Below, one piece after another: positions 47,913-60,345 of a stretch of DNA of 64,000 bases (the stretch's first letter is position 1; every line of letters begins with the position of its first letter). Made by a program: the position numbers and the translations under genes. Under the pieces are notes generated by a model that saw only the letters and a list, made by a program, of their open reading frames with translations, had not been told where the DNA came from and ran no database searches. The stretch lies in assembly GCA_002118135.1 (NCBI GenBank), contig BDIU01000038.1:167956-231955 (forward strand). The letters run 5' to 3'. The DNA comes from Trebouxia sp. TZW2008. Taxonomy: Eukaryota > Chlorophyta > Trebouxiophyceae > Trebouxiales > Trebouxiaceae.

Positions 47913-50900
47913 GTGAGATGTCATGCAGATGCACCTGCAACGACACCATCTGTGGCATTTTTGAAACATGTGTTTGATGCAGTACAAAAAATTCGAGCTC
48001 AGTTGGGTTGGGTTGAAGCTGAAGATGAAGGCGAATGGAACATATTTTGGTCTGACCAGTCTATTGGTCTGGCCAGAGCTGTTGCAATGCAGCCCATGCA
48101 GGCAAGTTTCTTGTCACTTGCTGTTGTATGTGTTGGCATGACATGCGTAAACTTCATGCAAGACCTGACATCTCACATTGCCTGCCTCGTGTGCAGAAAA
48201 TCAACCATTTTGCTGGAATGTTGGAGCTATGCCGCAAGAAAACACTGGCGCGCAGCATATCAGCAATGGCAGCACAGTTCCCAGGATACTACCAGTTCTG
48301 CCCCAAGACATATGTCCTACCAGAGGATCTGCAGACGCTGTGGAAAGATTTCAAGAATCCAAAGAAGGGCAAGGCACAAACCTTGATCTTGAAGCCTGAC
48401 AGTGGTAGTCAGGTAGGGCCTTTGGTTTCTGTCGGCCACATATTCTGCAGACCTGATCACATCCCGAGAGGATCGTTTCCTACACAAATTGTAGACAGTG
48501 TACGCTACATTTGGTGAAACACAGACTGATTCTTTTCTCACGTCCTGATAAGAGTTTGGGATCAGACGACATGTGGGACCAAGCAGCACAGCACTGCTTT
48601 GACAGGTCGCAACAGCCAATGTCAACAATGTGCATACCAGCTATGCAAGCCAGGCTTCATCAAATTGCAGCTTGCTCCAAATGCATCAATTTATTGAGTT
48701 GTAGCTGTCAAAGGCTCAAGACCAATGATGCAATATTGGATGCTGTGGGCATGCAAACATGTTTGTCTAATTGACGTTGGTGAAGTGACCTTGCAAGGCA
48801 CAGTCATGCAGAGCCATGGCGTCATAATGGTCCACTGTTGCAATGACATATTACAGTCATGCAAGCATGTGAGGCGGGTTTTGACATTAGACACCAGAAG
48901 ATAGTCAGCAACAGAAAGAGCTAGACAGCAGAACCAACCAGACAGTAGAGACTCCCTATCCAATAGTGGATAAGTAATACTCTATAAATCATGGTGTTGC
49001 AGGGTCACGGGATCAAGTTGGTCCAAAGTTCAGAGGGCTTAAAGCAGGCTCTGAGGGAGCTTGAGGGTGTGAAGATCATTACCTCTGATAATGTGATGAC
49101 ATTAGGTGTTACAGACATGCAAGCATGTAACGTCTGGCTGGTCAGACTGAAGTGACCTTGCAAGGCATGGACGTGTAGGGACGTGGCATCAAGCTGGTGC
49201 AAAGCTCAGAGGTTTTGAAGCAGGCTCTGCGGGATCTTCAGGGTGTGGACATTAGTGCCTTTGATATTAATTGAATCAGGTATTACATATCTGGTTGATC
49301 AGCGTGGACTTACGTGGCAACATATGCTTGTGCAGGGTCGTGGCATCAAGTTGGTGCAAAGCTCAGAGGGTTTGAAGCAGGCTCTGAAGGACCTTGAGGG
49401 TGTGGAGATCATTGCATCCAAGTACCTCAAAAAGCCGCTGCTTGTGAATGGCTTCAAGTTTGATCTGAGGGTGTACGTGCTGGTCCTGGCTTGTGATCCC
49501 CTCAGAGTGTTCATCTACAAGGATGGTCTTGTGCGTTTCTGTACAGAAAAGTACAAAAGCCCGCAGGTCAGTATCACTTCTGCCATGTTGATTAAGCATA
49601 CAATCATGCGTTATTGTGTGAGGAACTCGCTTACCTAGGCCATCAATACGCTGGAATGCGACTGATGTTCTCAAACAGTCATGTCTGCATTTCCATCTTT
49701 CACAGTCTTGTCTTTGTGGACAAACATTCGCATTGCCTCTGTCCATCTCTGCTTGTGCAAAGCCAGACTTGAGAAAGGCCTGACAGATTCATCTGTGCAT
49801 GTGCACAAGTTGTTGGCTGATTTGCTTGGCACATAATTATAGCATGTCAACAGCTTGATCACACAACCCACATCCATATATGCAAATGACAGAGCAGACT
49901 CTCACGGCAAATCTGCATGGCTTTGACAGCACTTAGCAAACAGCTTTTGAGTGGACATGCATTTTGCAAGGCATCATGAACTGGCATAGCTTACCTTCTC
50001 ACTGCAATGCAGGCAGGCAACCTCAAAGCAGCGTACATGCACCTGACCAACTATGCTGTCAACAAGCACAACAAGAACTTTGTGAGTGGGCCTGACACTG
50101 ACAGCAGCAAGTGGGACTTTGCCTCGCTCAGGTACTACTCTGCAGCTATACTCTTTGCTGCAACATGTCACTCTGTGGCAATAGCAAGCACCTTTCTTTA
50201 TCAGCAAAAGCACAACAAAAGCTTTTTGAGTGGGCCTGATACCAACAGCAGCAAGTGGGGTTTTGCCTCCCTCAGGTGCCAGCCTATGCCTCTTTGCAGC
50301 AACAGATCACATTTCAAAAGCAAAAGCAAGCATTGACGTGTGATGACATCGATACCAATGCAAGTCTGATGTACCATTGCCATTACAAACGGCACACACA
50401 TGCACGACTTGGTGGCACTGAGATATTCTGCCGCACTCATGCAAGCAGTCCAGTGGCAGTGCACATTGAAACCTGGCAGCGCAAATCCTATATGTGTGTG
50501 TATGCTTCACTGCTCAAGCCAAGCTTCTCATGACCTCAATATGAAATGCTTTGCTGGAATGCAGGGCATGGATGCAGGATCAGGGTCATGATTTTGAGGC
50601 CATCTGGCAGCAGATTGAGGAGCTGGTGGTCCTGTCATTGCTTTCAGTGCAGCCGCTACTGCAGCTCAACTACCGCACAGCTTTTCCCGCTACCAACGAT
50701 GGGCTGTCTTGCTTCGAGCTGTTGGGATACGATGTGTTGCTGGACGACAAGTGCAAGCCTTGGTTGCTGGAGGTGAGCAACTGTCATTGCATGCCTTTCT
50801 ACTTCGCTCTGACACAGGAGTTGAGGCTCACAAGCTTGAGGCACTGTCAGTGCAGCCTTTGCTACAGCACAATTTCCGCACAGCTTTTGCTGCCACCGGC

Positions 50901-53900
50901 GATGGGCTGCCTTGCTTTGAGCTGCTGGTATATGATGTGCTGCTGGATGACAAGTGCAATTTTTGGTTGCTGGAGGTGAGATGCAGGGCTTGTTAGATAG
51001 GCAGGCTTAATTGCAAAGGCATGAAATATCATGTTATTGTCATAAGGCATGAGGTGTATAGGGCACTTACGAGTTGCAATGTAACAGACGCTCATTGGAC
51101 TTCTGCATGCCCGTAGGAACGCATTGCATTAAGCTTGCAGCCGTGTCGCAAGTCTACTGGCAGATCATATCTCCTTGCTGTCATGCAGGTCAATCATTCT
51201 CCAAGCTTCAGCACAGAAACGGCCCTGGATCTCAGGATCAAGCAGCAGCTCATCCTGGAAACCCTAGCGCTTGTCAGGGTTGATCCCCACCAGCTCAGAA
51301 GGGGCAAGGCAGCTGACAAGCAGCTGGCAGCTGAGCGGCTGCTGAGGGCCAAGGGCAGGGCCAGTGAGGACCAGCCCTCTGCTGTGTCACTGGATGAAAT
51401 GCATGCACTCAGGTCTGCCCTGTGCCGCTGTATCCTTTCATGCATCAGCAAAGTACTTGCCATCATAGCTTTGCTGTGATACACTACATTGCAAGTGGCC
51501 CAGTCATCGAGTGTCTCAGTGCCATCAATGCACTAGGTGACTGTTGAAATCACCTCATAGCTCTGTTCGTCAAGCTAGCTCTGATGCAGCATTTGTTAAT
51601 TTTTTGTTTGTGCTTACTGGAGTCAATCATTAAGGTTCTGTCTGAAAGGCGTGGCTCTGCCCTGATGCTGGATTCACTGCAACTATATCATGATGCCTTG
51701 ATAGCAGAACTTGTCATCATGCATCACCATGCAAGCATGCCATATAGCTCAGCATTTGAGCCTTTGGCCACTGCATCAGCAATTCAAGGGCAGGGCTCCT
51801 GGGCACCAGCAGCCCTTGTCAACGGATGGAACGCATTCCATCATGTTTGCCACTGTACCCTGTTACGCATCGGCAAAGCCAGTCTCACATTCAGCTTGAT
51901 ACCCTACATTGCAATTGTGACGTGATGGCTTGATAGTGGACATTGTCACAAGAACTCATGATGGCAGCATGCAACCCAACTTAGCATCAAAACACCTGAT
52001 AGTTCCACCAGCAGATGAGGGCAGTGCATGCAAGATCTCTCTCAGCTGTGTTACTGATAAATTGCAATCACAGGAGAATGCAAATAGCTGAAAGGAGCAG
52101 CCGCATTGTGCAAAAGGGACAGGGAATGTACAGAATTTGACTTGCTGGCCCTGCACAGGCTGGCTGTAGCCCTCAAGCGTGAGAAGTACGAGGCTCGCCA
52201 TATGGGCAACTTCACCAGGATCTACCCCTCTTCTTCAGCCCCGGTGCAGGCCAAGTATGAGTGGCTGCTGCAAGGCTCAGCGCGCCTGTTTGCCACCTCC
52301 ATGAAAGCCAAAGCACACAACACCATTGGCAGAATACAGGTATGCAGCATGTAATCAAGTCCAGTCTGCAAACTCCCCAGGCTTAGGAGGTTTGTGGGCT
52401 TTTGGGCAAACGAGCTGTCTCACAATGCTGTATGGCCTTGCTGTCACACTCAGTCCAAGAAGGAGAGAGCTTGGCTTGTTGATAGTTGTCACAATAAGCT
52501 GAAATGACCTAGGCGTTTGCTGAAGTCAGGCGTGCCATGTGTTCAGCTTCAAAACGTCTGAATCAACCCTAGGACTCAAAAGTTTGCGGCTGCCTCTTTG
52601 TTGAGCACGATCGCTACATAACGCGTTGAAAAGTGTGCCTGACAGAGCCTGCTTATGCATCAGCAAATTGCGGTCTCTCAAGCATGTGCAGCGCTGTGCT
52701 CAATCAGAATGGCATATGGTTTGGTTGATGATGCACAACCCAATTTTGACCACCAGTGCAATCAGATGCGCACACAGTCAGTCCATTGTTCAAGAGCCTC
52801 ACACATCTGAAACCTTGTGCTTGAGTGTGTCAATCTGGACATGATTGATGTTAATACTGAAACGCTGTCATCACCATGATCATTGTGAGTATCATCAGTG
52901 TGGTTTATCATGGGTGTCAGTACTGCTGTTGCCGATTGTTGTTGTTTGTGCAGGAGCGGCGTAAACATGAGCTGCAGCAGGCAGCAGAGGCAGAGGCAGC
53001 AAGCACTGCCAGGGCAGTTCTGCTGCGCGAGAGCGTGCGCAAGGCCAACCACAAGATCGTGCAGGAAGCTCAACGGCTGCGGGCCGAGAGCCGAGCTCAG
53101 CGCGAGTCCGTCAGCCGAGCCGTTCTGGACTCTCAGACAGCCGGTGCCGTCAGACCCTCGTCTGCGCAGAGCAGCGGCTCAGGCACTGCCAGCTGTGCTT
53201 CAGCCCCTCTTATCTTGTCAAAACAGGGCAGCAGCAGTGAGGGCTGTAGGGATGAAGTGGCTTCTAGTAGACATGAGGGTTTCTCCACTTCATTAGGGGC
53301 GGACGTGTCTCCACGGACAAGGAGTCTTCTACAGCCCCTGGACATGTCAGGCCGGAGGGTGACTGCAGATGACCTGCTGCTGCGACAGCGTTATGGCAGC
53401 CCCTTGCCTGAGCTGTTGGATGCTGCAATGAGCAAGGTACCATCAGCTTCTGTGCTTCAGTCTGGTGATTGTCTGGCTTGCAACTGTTTTTGCAACTGTT
53501 TTTGATTACAAGAAAGCAGTTTTCAACTGCTGCCAGTCAAGTCACAGAAGCATTTGATCACAGAAGTGATATTACAGGACCCAACGTACAGACTTGCATC
53601 CTTCTTAAGGCGGAACCTTGAGGCAACTCCACTGGGATGGGATTGATTTGACATGCCATAAGATGCGCAGCAAATGGGGTTGGCCAGTGTGCATCAGCCT
53701 TCTTACTTGACAAGTCTGTCAAGCACAGTCAGAATAATGAAATCTCAGGCACTGAAGCCCTGCTGACTTCTGTCGCTTGCTTGTTCATAACAACTGGCAA
53801 TGTCAATGGTGTCAAGCCTTCCAGCAGCAAACTTGTGCATGATGAGTGCAAGCTTGAGATGTGACACCGAGCCTTTTGAGGCAGCACAAACATGTAATCT

Positions 53901-54933
53901 TGCAGCAGCACAGATATGCAATATTGCATGTTGACTGCAGGCTTCAGATGTGGCATCACAGCTTCTAGCAGTCAGCAATCCCTCTAAGCGGTCACACAAG
54001 GCAGCAAGCACTAGATCAAAGGATTTGACATCTCAGAGATCAGCAGGATCTGAGCCAAGTCTGAAGTCACATGCCTTGCCTGCTGATGACCGTGTTGGGC
54101 CAATAGCATCCAGAATCGGCCATAGGCATTTGCAACCAGCAGCACAGCGCAACACAGGCAATGCCTCAGCACCATTCTGGGGAGTGTTTGCAGGCCAATC
54201 AACAGCTGACTGCAGCGATACGATGCAGCTTTCAAGTTCAGCAAGCACTCTAGACAGTGGGCAAGGAGAAGCGCTGAGGCATGGCTGCATTGGTACTCAA
54301 CTGGGACAGGGGTTGAGCATCAATAGCAGCCTGACCATGGAGCAGCAGTGCACAAGTCCCAAACAGAAGGGTTGCGGCAGTCTTTCTCATCATTTGTCTC
54401 TGTCTCGTCAGCGTTCCATGCGGGCAGTGCAAGATAATGTAGCATTGCCTAAAGCAGCCTTGCAGCTTACAGGAGCCCCTCTGCAAAGCATCAACAGCCT
54501 TGCAGCAAACAGCATGTGTGATGGCAATGCAGCCACGTGCAGCCCTGGCAGGCAAGGGCTAACTGCTAGAAGTAGCAGTGATACCTTGGTTTGCCAAGAC
54601 AGTGGGGGTTCAGCAAGTGTCAGCAATGTCAGTTTGCCAGAAGTTGATCTGTGCAGCAATTTTGCAGCCCATGACCGCAATGATAGATCTCAAGTTCAGA
54701 GAACTGGCTCATTGCTCAGGCATGGTAGCAGCAGCAGTGAAAGAAGCCGCAGTCGGGCATTGCAGGCTTGCTCATCTCTGAATCTGCTGCAAGGCAGGTC
54801 TCATGCGGCAAACATGAATGCTAGCGGGTATAGGGCAAGCACCAGACGGCAGGGGTTGCAGCATTGCCTGAGTGTTCAGGGTTCCTCAAGTGGCTCAAGA
54901 ACTTTGACTATTGATACCCCTACAAGAGCATAG
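47913..54933 (+). CDS. Tubulin-tyrosine-ligase-like (TTLL) enzyme, probable polyglutamylase
   Basis: Adds glutamates or related residues to tubulin tails. Readable exons: open frame to 48101, then 48197-48412, 49336-49566, 50013-50131, 50565-50772, 51189-about 51412, 52088-52339, 52954-53436 and 53941-54933. Domain order: EDEGEWNIFWSDQSIGLAR, KINHFAGMLELCRKKTLAR, CPKTYVLPEDL, LILKPDSGSQGRGIKLVQ (ATP-grasp lysines), [48 protein letters not shown] (metal-binding Glu/Asn) and HSPSFSTE. After it comes a basic linker and about 490 residues rich in Ser/Gln/Arg, probably disordered. The layout is closest to TTLL4/6/7-type glutamylases; exact specificity is not determinable. The N-terminus before 47913 and the exons between 51430 and 52087 are unresolved. 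The intron after 48101 uses a GC donor. Three exons have tandem copies. Confidence 0.92.
49003..49262 (+). repeat. Two decayed upstream copies of the TTLL ATP-grasp exon start
   Basis: Copies at 49003-49090 (GHGIKLVQSSEGLKQALREL) and about 49179-49262 (GRGIKLVQSSEVLKQALRDL) precede the functional exon at 49336 (GRGIKLVQSSEGLKQALKDL). Each follows an AG and keeps about 28 residues of frame, then diverges or stops. A fainter fourth copy is near 48780-48830. Confidence 0.85.
50206..50276 (+). repeat. Second copy of the TTLL exon 50013-50131 donor end
   Basis: Encodes HNKSFLSGPDTNSSKWGFAS against HNKNFVSGPDTDSSKWDFAS in the true exon, and ends at a good donor (CTCAG then gtgcca), but lacks the exon's first half. 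Confidence 0.85.
50820..50975 (+). repeat. Second copy of the TTLL catalytic exon donor end
   Basis: Reads LEALSVQPLLQHNFRTAFAA and [20 protein letters not shown], matching 50625-50772, and ends in the donor GGAG then gtgaga. It keeps the frame throughout, with an AG acceptor at about 50818, so it could still be used as an alternative exon. Confidence 0.85.
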
Positions 54934-55346
54934 CTGTCGCACCTGTGTTCAAAAATTGAAACTGTTAACACCTCATGAGCAGAGAGCCCTGCTGCAAGCT
55001 CAAAACCAGTCACGAGATGCATGATGACGGTGCTTCCAATGACGGTTTGTGACAGCCAGCCTGGTTGCCTGTCAAAGCCGCCTGCTCTAACCCAATTTTC
55101 AGCATGTTCAAGTGGGAGCTCAGGTGGTCAGAGTTCTTGAGCTGCTAGTCATGATGCCACGATGCTCCGAAACACAGGTCGCAAGAATTGCCCAGCGTTG
55201 TCTTGCGGAAGGACGTGACCGCTATCTTCTTGCTGCTGCACACGTCGTCTTCGTACAGTGAGCTGCAAAAAGACTACCAGTGCGTTTAACGGGACCGGGC
55301 GACTGGCAATCGTCTCGACAGATCTGGTCCAACCCAACAGCGCCTT
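54934..55346. other. Intergenic and promoter region
   Basis: No coding exon recognised. CG-rich from about 55150, consistent with the promoter and 5' UTR of the TMEM69-like gene. Confidence 0.45.
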
Positions 55347-56678
55347 ATGTTAAGGCACCTGTCAAAGGCTCTTCTCGATGCTGGCAGCTCACAGGTACTG
55401 TTCTGCTTCCACAACGAGCTCTGATCTCGGCCAAGCGATTGCCGGCTTTCTGGGTCCTTTCAGGTGACAAGATCAGCACTCAGTCACGATCTCTCTGCGG
55501 CGAAGAGCATTCTGCGCAGCGTCAGTGTTGGCAGCACCGCGGCACAGCGAGAACCCAAAAGCACAACAACACAGTCGCCTGCAGCACCGCCTGCATCAGC
55601 AAGTTCTGCGTCAACAGCTGCCGCGCTGCCAACACAAGCAATCTGGTCAGATGTACCACCGCCAGCCAGGCTGTTGGGTTTAGCAGGTGCGGTTCCCTAG
55701 GCTTCAGGTGTCAGGCAGAATTGCTTGTGTCTGACAGCCGATCCAAGCTTTGTGTGTATCCTACCCATAATTTCAGTAGGTGCCAGAGTGCTTGTAACGC
55801 AGGTGTAATACCTTTCATTGCGCTCTCCCCTCCCGTTGCTGCAAGTCTACCACTCTTGCCTGCTGAGCTGGTGCAAAACGCTGGCTTGCTGCAAGTGGCT
55901 TATGGCGCGAGCATCTGCTCTTTCCTTGGTGGTATACATTGGGCCATGGCTATGGTGGAGTATGGAGGTAATCACTTTACGCAGGCATAATAATAATCAT
56001 CATAAATGGTTACACGTGCCACCACATGTGCTAGGTGTGTGTGGCATGCTTGATGTGTTCTAGCATACTTATGCACCTTTTGCAGGCATGCTTCATGTGT
56101 TCTAGCATACTTATGAACTTTTTGCACGCATGGCGTACGACATTTGGTTTCAAGAGACTTGGCAACTTTGGCAACGCTGCGCTACTGCACCCTTCACAAA
56201 GCTCTTTGGAGCATGGCTTGTTGCACTGTTGGGTGCATGGAGGACGATGCCAACATTCTTCCTGCTGGACACGAAGCTGACACGCCTCCTTTCCAAACAC
56301 GCATGTGGCAAATTTGGGCACATGCAACGCACCCTCACACTCATGTGGTATGCAGGCAAGCAAGCCAGTATGCGCATGGGCACGGACAGATATGTCTGGA
56401 GCGTAACACCATGTCTCATGGCCTGGCCAGCAGTCATAATGTCAGCAGGGCCTGCATCCCTTGCCATTGCATCTGTCCTAGGCATAGTGCATGCAGTAGA
56501 TGGTAGATTTGCACAACAAAAACTACTGCCTCCATGGTATATGGTTTTGAGGCGGCCGCTGTCTGCATTCGCCATTTCTGGTATGCTGATCACTCTGTTT
56601 GGCTCTTTGCTGTACCCTCAAGGTCAGCAGCAACATGCACAGTCTGTCAGGCCAAAAGAGCAGATCAGCAATCAATAG
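55347..56678 (+). CDS. TMEM69/DUF3429 family membrane protein
   Basis: Exons 55347-55394, 55464-55686, 55803-55967 and 56356-56678 join in frame to 252 aa. The first about 80 residues are Ser/Ala/Thr/Arg-rich with few acids (MLRHLSKALLDAGSSQVTRS), consistent with an organelle-targeting peptide. The DUF3429 region follows: LLGLAGVIPFIALSPPVAAS, then YGASICSFLGGIHWAMAM, VWSVTPCLMAWPAVIM, ASVLGIVHAVDGRFAQ, a Trp-Tyr-x-x-L-R-R-P motif and a last hydrophobic stretch (SAFAISGMLITLFGSLL). About five membrane spans can be counted. The family's function is not established; animal TMEM69 is mitochondrial. Intron 3 contains a 44-bp tandem duplication (about 56042-56130). Confidence 0.88.
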
Positions 56679-56959
56679 CCAACAAAGCTGTGTTCAAGGC
56701 TGCAGATTGGTAAACCAGTATGCGGGGACTTGTGATGAGCAGTTCAGTTTATAGACCTCCTCAGCAGCCTGCACAACCACTGGCAGCTGGTTGAGCATGG
56801 TTCCTAGCTGAGTTTCAGTTATAGAGTCAAGTTGCTTGTGACTCATATGCATATGCTTATGACTCATATCACTGATTGCTTCGGAGCAAATGTGCAAATC
56901 ACTGGACACTGCGGAAGTCAGCCTCGCAATGGCTCATTGGGAAACTGCACAGTCGTAGT

Positions 56960-57407
56960 ATGAAGGACCTCTTAGTGGTTGGCCCTAAGTCCCACCGGCT
57001 GCCGGTGCACCCACACCTTCCGCCTGAAAGCTGGTTGGGTGAAACACTATCACTGCTGGCAAAAGTCAGCAGGCAACCACCTGAACGTCGCGTAGTGTGG
57101 AATTTCTCTGGAAGCGACTTGTCCTTTGAGCACGTCAAGTTCATGGCACTCTGGCTGCAAGTACCAGACACTAGACTGAAGCTGTACGCTCTGGACCTTT
57201 CTTTCAACCGGATCAGCGTGCCGGACTGGGCTTCCTTTGTCCCGCTCGTGGACGCTTTGTCAAGAAGTGTGCAATATATGTTTTTTTGAAGGAAATCGTC
57301 TGCCAGCCATCATTCAGGACCCACTGCTGCAAACAGCTGCTTTTGAGAAGGTGTCTTTGGGCATTGCTAAACACCCAATTGCACAGAATGCTTGGGCTGA
57401 CAGCTAG
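56960..57407 (+). pseudogene. Short LRR-like gene with one-base frameshift
   Basis: From ATG 56960 the frame reads MKDLLVVGPKSHRLP, then a leucine-rich-repeat-like region (VVWNFSGSDLSFEHVKFMAL, KLYALDLSFNRIS) to a stop just after a run of seven T at 57281-57287. With one T fewer, the frame continues EGNRLPAIIQDPLLQTAAFE to a TAG at 57405-57407, completing a typical LRR pattern (VQYMFF then EGNRLP). This is either a sequencing error in a homopolymer or a real inactivation. It starts in a CG-rich stretch (56990-57250), suggesting a live promoter. The full product would be about 148 aa. Confidence 0.6.
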
Positions 57408-59329
57408 ACCATCAGAGCCAGGCATTTTCAACAACAAGTGTACGGTCAGCCTTTCCGAGACAGAAGGTACTATGATGCCAACTTTGCCTTTGCTGTTGCG
57501 CATTGTACAATACTTCAATACAGAGCTGCCTAGCTTGTTTCCAGGTCACATATAGGCCAATAACCCGCACATGCAGCTTGAGAGGCTTGAGGCTGGCTTG
57601 GTGAGGCGCTTTGGAATTCGTGTGCACACATCTCCAGCTGCTTGCAGGTCTTGAACAATGCTTGTGCTGTTTGACCTTGCCGCAAAGCAAGCACGCATGG
57701 ATGTTAGCTTTTGCGCAAGTATGCAACTGGCCAGGTTGTGTATCAAGTGGTGAGGCTGTGGGTGTACAAGTTTTGGCGCCGCTGCAGATCATGCTGCGCA
57801 GGAATCCCCTTTGAGCACACTTCATTTGTGCTGCTTGGAGGCTTGTGATCGGCATCTCCCCAGGACTGTCACTTGACACTTGTGAAACTGTGCAACCTTC
57901 CTAGCTACCACAGCCAACACTCTGCCTGGTTGGGTGTGTACATTTCGCCAGCCCAAGCGGTCTTTGCCTAGGGGCACCATGCACTAGGGCAGCAAGCGTT
58001 GCCATTGGTGGCATGGTGACTTGTTTCGAATGACGTCGCATCAGGCCAGCACTGCGATGGCAACCACTCCGGCAGCTTGTTGACAGCGATAGTCGCCGTT
58101 ACTTACCAGTTGGCATGCCATTGCTCAGCAGCCTGTTGAAGTTTCAATGCACCTTGCCGCAGCATGTACTTACAAAAGAAGTAGAAATTGCCTCAGAATG
58201 TTGGCTGCCATGTGAGATCCATCACTGCTTGAAAGTTTTTATACTGGCTGGGTTCTCAAACTTGATGAGTAGCTCAAAGTGCTGACCACCATCTAGGCTT
58301 CAGCAGAAGTCCCATTGTATGTCCATGCAGCTGACTCCTCATCAGCAGCATGCTATGAGCCCCTGCTAACGTGCTTGAGGCCCACTGCATATGTGATTCT
58401 TGAAAGCAGCTTGGGCATATGAAAGATACATAGTAACTGCACTCACCGTTTTTAAGCTTGCCTAGCGAGTACTGGATGGGCTGTACTTTTCAGAGAAGTT
58501 TGCAAGACAACTGTTCCTTTTAGGGTGCGGCAATAAAACTACTTGGGTTTGTGAGGCCTGAGCATGAGCTAGGCAGCGTGGCAATGTCATAGCCATCTTT
58601 GCAAGATTAATGTAGATGTACACCGGTGGTACCATCAAAGTTGTGCTCATGGTGTACAGGTTCGATGATGGATTTGAATCTGAATGACAATCACATTTTG
58701 GATGATGTAGCATGCTGTACAGTTTTGGAGTGACGCACGCATTCAGTCGGTAAAGACTCTGAGCCAGCAAATCAGTCTGGCATTTACTATTGCTTTTGTA
58801 TCAATGGTGCCGATGTGCATCAACAGCTCAAGACTAACTTCTCATCCTGGCTCAGACACAGTCAACACCTTCACATAAGTATCACTATATGGCGCAGGAT
58901 CTGTGGATTTAATGGGGAGACATTGTTTGTTCTGCATAACCTAATTTCAAATATTGATTCTAGAATGTTGGCCCTACTGTGGTAAAATGCTTTAGCTGAC
59001 CATGCATGGATACATAGTACAACCTGCAAATGGCCATAGTCGCTGTTTGCCGATCCAGCCCCAGTAGCTTGACACCGCCAAGAACACTGACGCTTGTACT
59101 GGCATGAACTATCTTGTTCTGTTTGTAATGCCAACACGTGAATTTCCTGCTGGTATACATTTACGTAAACCACATTAAGGAAAAAGGCAACAGCACCTAG
59201 CCTGTCCAAGGAACGTCATCATGCTCATAAAAACACCATTGCAGCGCAATCAACAACTACACAGTTCTACACTACCTCAGAAGATAGAAGTGTCACGTAA
59301 AACAACAGCATGCTGCAGTTGTACACCAA
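57408..59329. other. Intergenic, nothing recognised
   Basis: Open frames here (for example minus-strand frames at 57412-57879 and 58462-58770) show no family motifs and no linked exons. CG is sparse after about 58100. Confidence 0.4.
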
Positions 59330-60345
59330 ACATTTGTAAAACATTGTGCTGACTTTCCAAAGCTGACAGTTTTTGGACTGTTTGAAACCAGTGCCCTATC
59401 TGTCATGACCAACCCTAGCCCTGGTTCCCATTTTCACACCCCTGTTTTCTTAGTTTTAATCAGATTCAAGTCATAGTACTTTATGCATTGCTGTGTACGA
59501 GTAAGGCCCACCTTCCTATCTGCCCACCTTCCCTAGAAAAGTAAAGAGAATACAAGGTAACTCAGAAGTCAGGAACTCAGAAGAGTATAAGTGGGAATGG
59601 ACTGAGGTGCACCCACGTGGGAAGGTGGGTACAACCTGTCAAAGCAGGGTCACACACACGCACGACCCCTGCTTTCCCTTGTACACAAACCTGGGATCTA
59701 GCAAAACCCAGGAATGTCCAGCGTTATCATGTTCTGCATGCAGTGTTGCTGAAGGCTGTACACAGTAGCTACAGAGTTTGCACGCATCCACTGCAGTGAT
59801 CTGGCGCTGATGCCCCAGTGCTATGGCGCTGAACCTACAGAAGCAACGTGCAGCCACTGCAGAAGCTGAGGCAGAAGCTGAGGCAGAAATCCTATTGAAA
59901 ATCACAAACTTTTGATAGGGTTCAAGCAGGACGACATAACCTTGAATTCAGACTTCTCTGCGTGCAGACATGTGGGACTCCGTTTTCGTTTAGATTATGT
60001 CTTTCTTTTCTGTAGCTACATTAGAATGGCTGATTTGGACCAGTCATCATCTTTCTTTGCGTCTTCTTCATAGCCGTTTGCGTCATTTAACTTGTTATGA
60101 GTACCGGAAGTACAGCATAAAGTACTGGCAGCAGAAGAAGACTGAAGGATGCTCTCCCATGCTTTTGCATGCATGCCAGCTCAGCAGTTCCATGACCAAA
60201 CCCTACCCTGCTTAAAACAGACCCTGCTAATAATGCAGGGATCTGACTACCTGTTTACTCACCCCCAGAACCCTCAACCATGACATAACACTGAATCAGG
60301 CTGGAAATATCCTATGGTCAGTGGTCAGTGTTGGAAATATGTATG
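59330..60345 (+). mobile_element. Small repeated element, copy 3 (inverted, decayed)
   Basis: In coding orientation it shows, in order: a degenerate terminal segment (ACTGTTTGAAACCAGTG, about 59377), the AAAACAGGGG tract in reverse, the block with GACATAACCTTGA (about 59933) and CGTGCAGACA, a membrane-segment remnant with TTATGAG (about 60092-60098), and a right end at 60240-60345 carrying GACTACCTGTTT and GGTCAGTGGTCAGTGTTGG. That right-end sequence is the inverse of the 5' ends of copies 1 and 2, implying terminal inverted repeats. Most of ORF C is missing. Confidence 0.55.

Noticed and set aside
49003..49262. Independent small genes encoding ATP-grasp-like peptides
   Set aside because: They are partial copies of the adjacent TTLL exon, with no start codon and with stops soon after.
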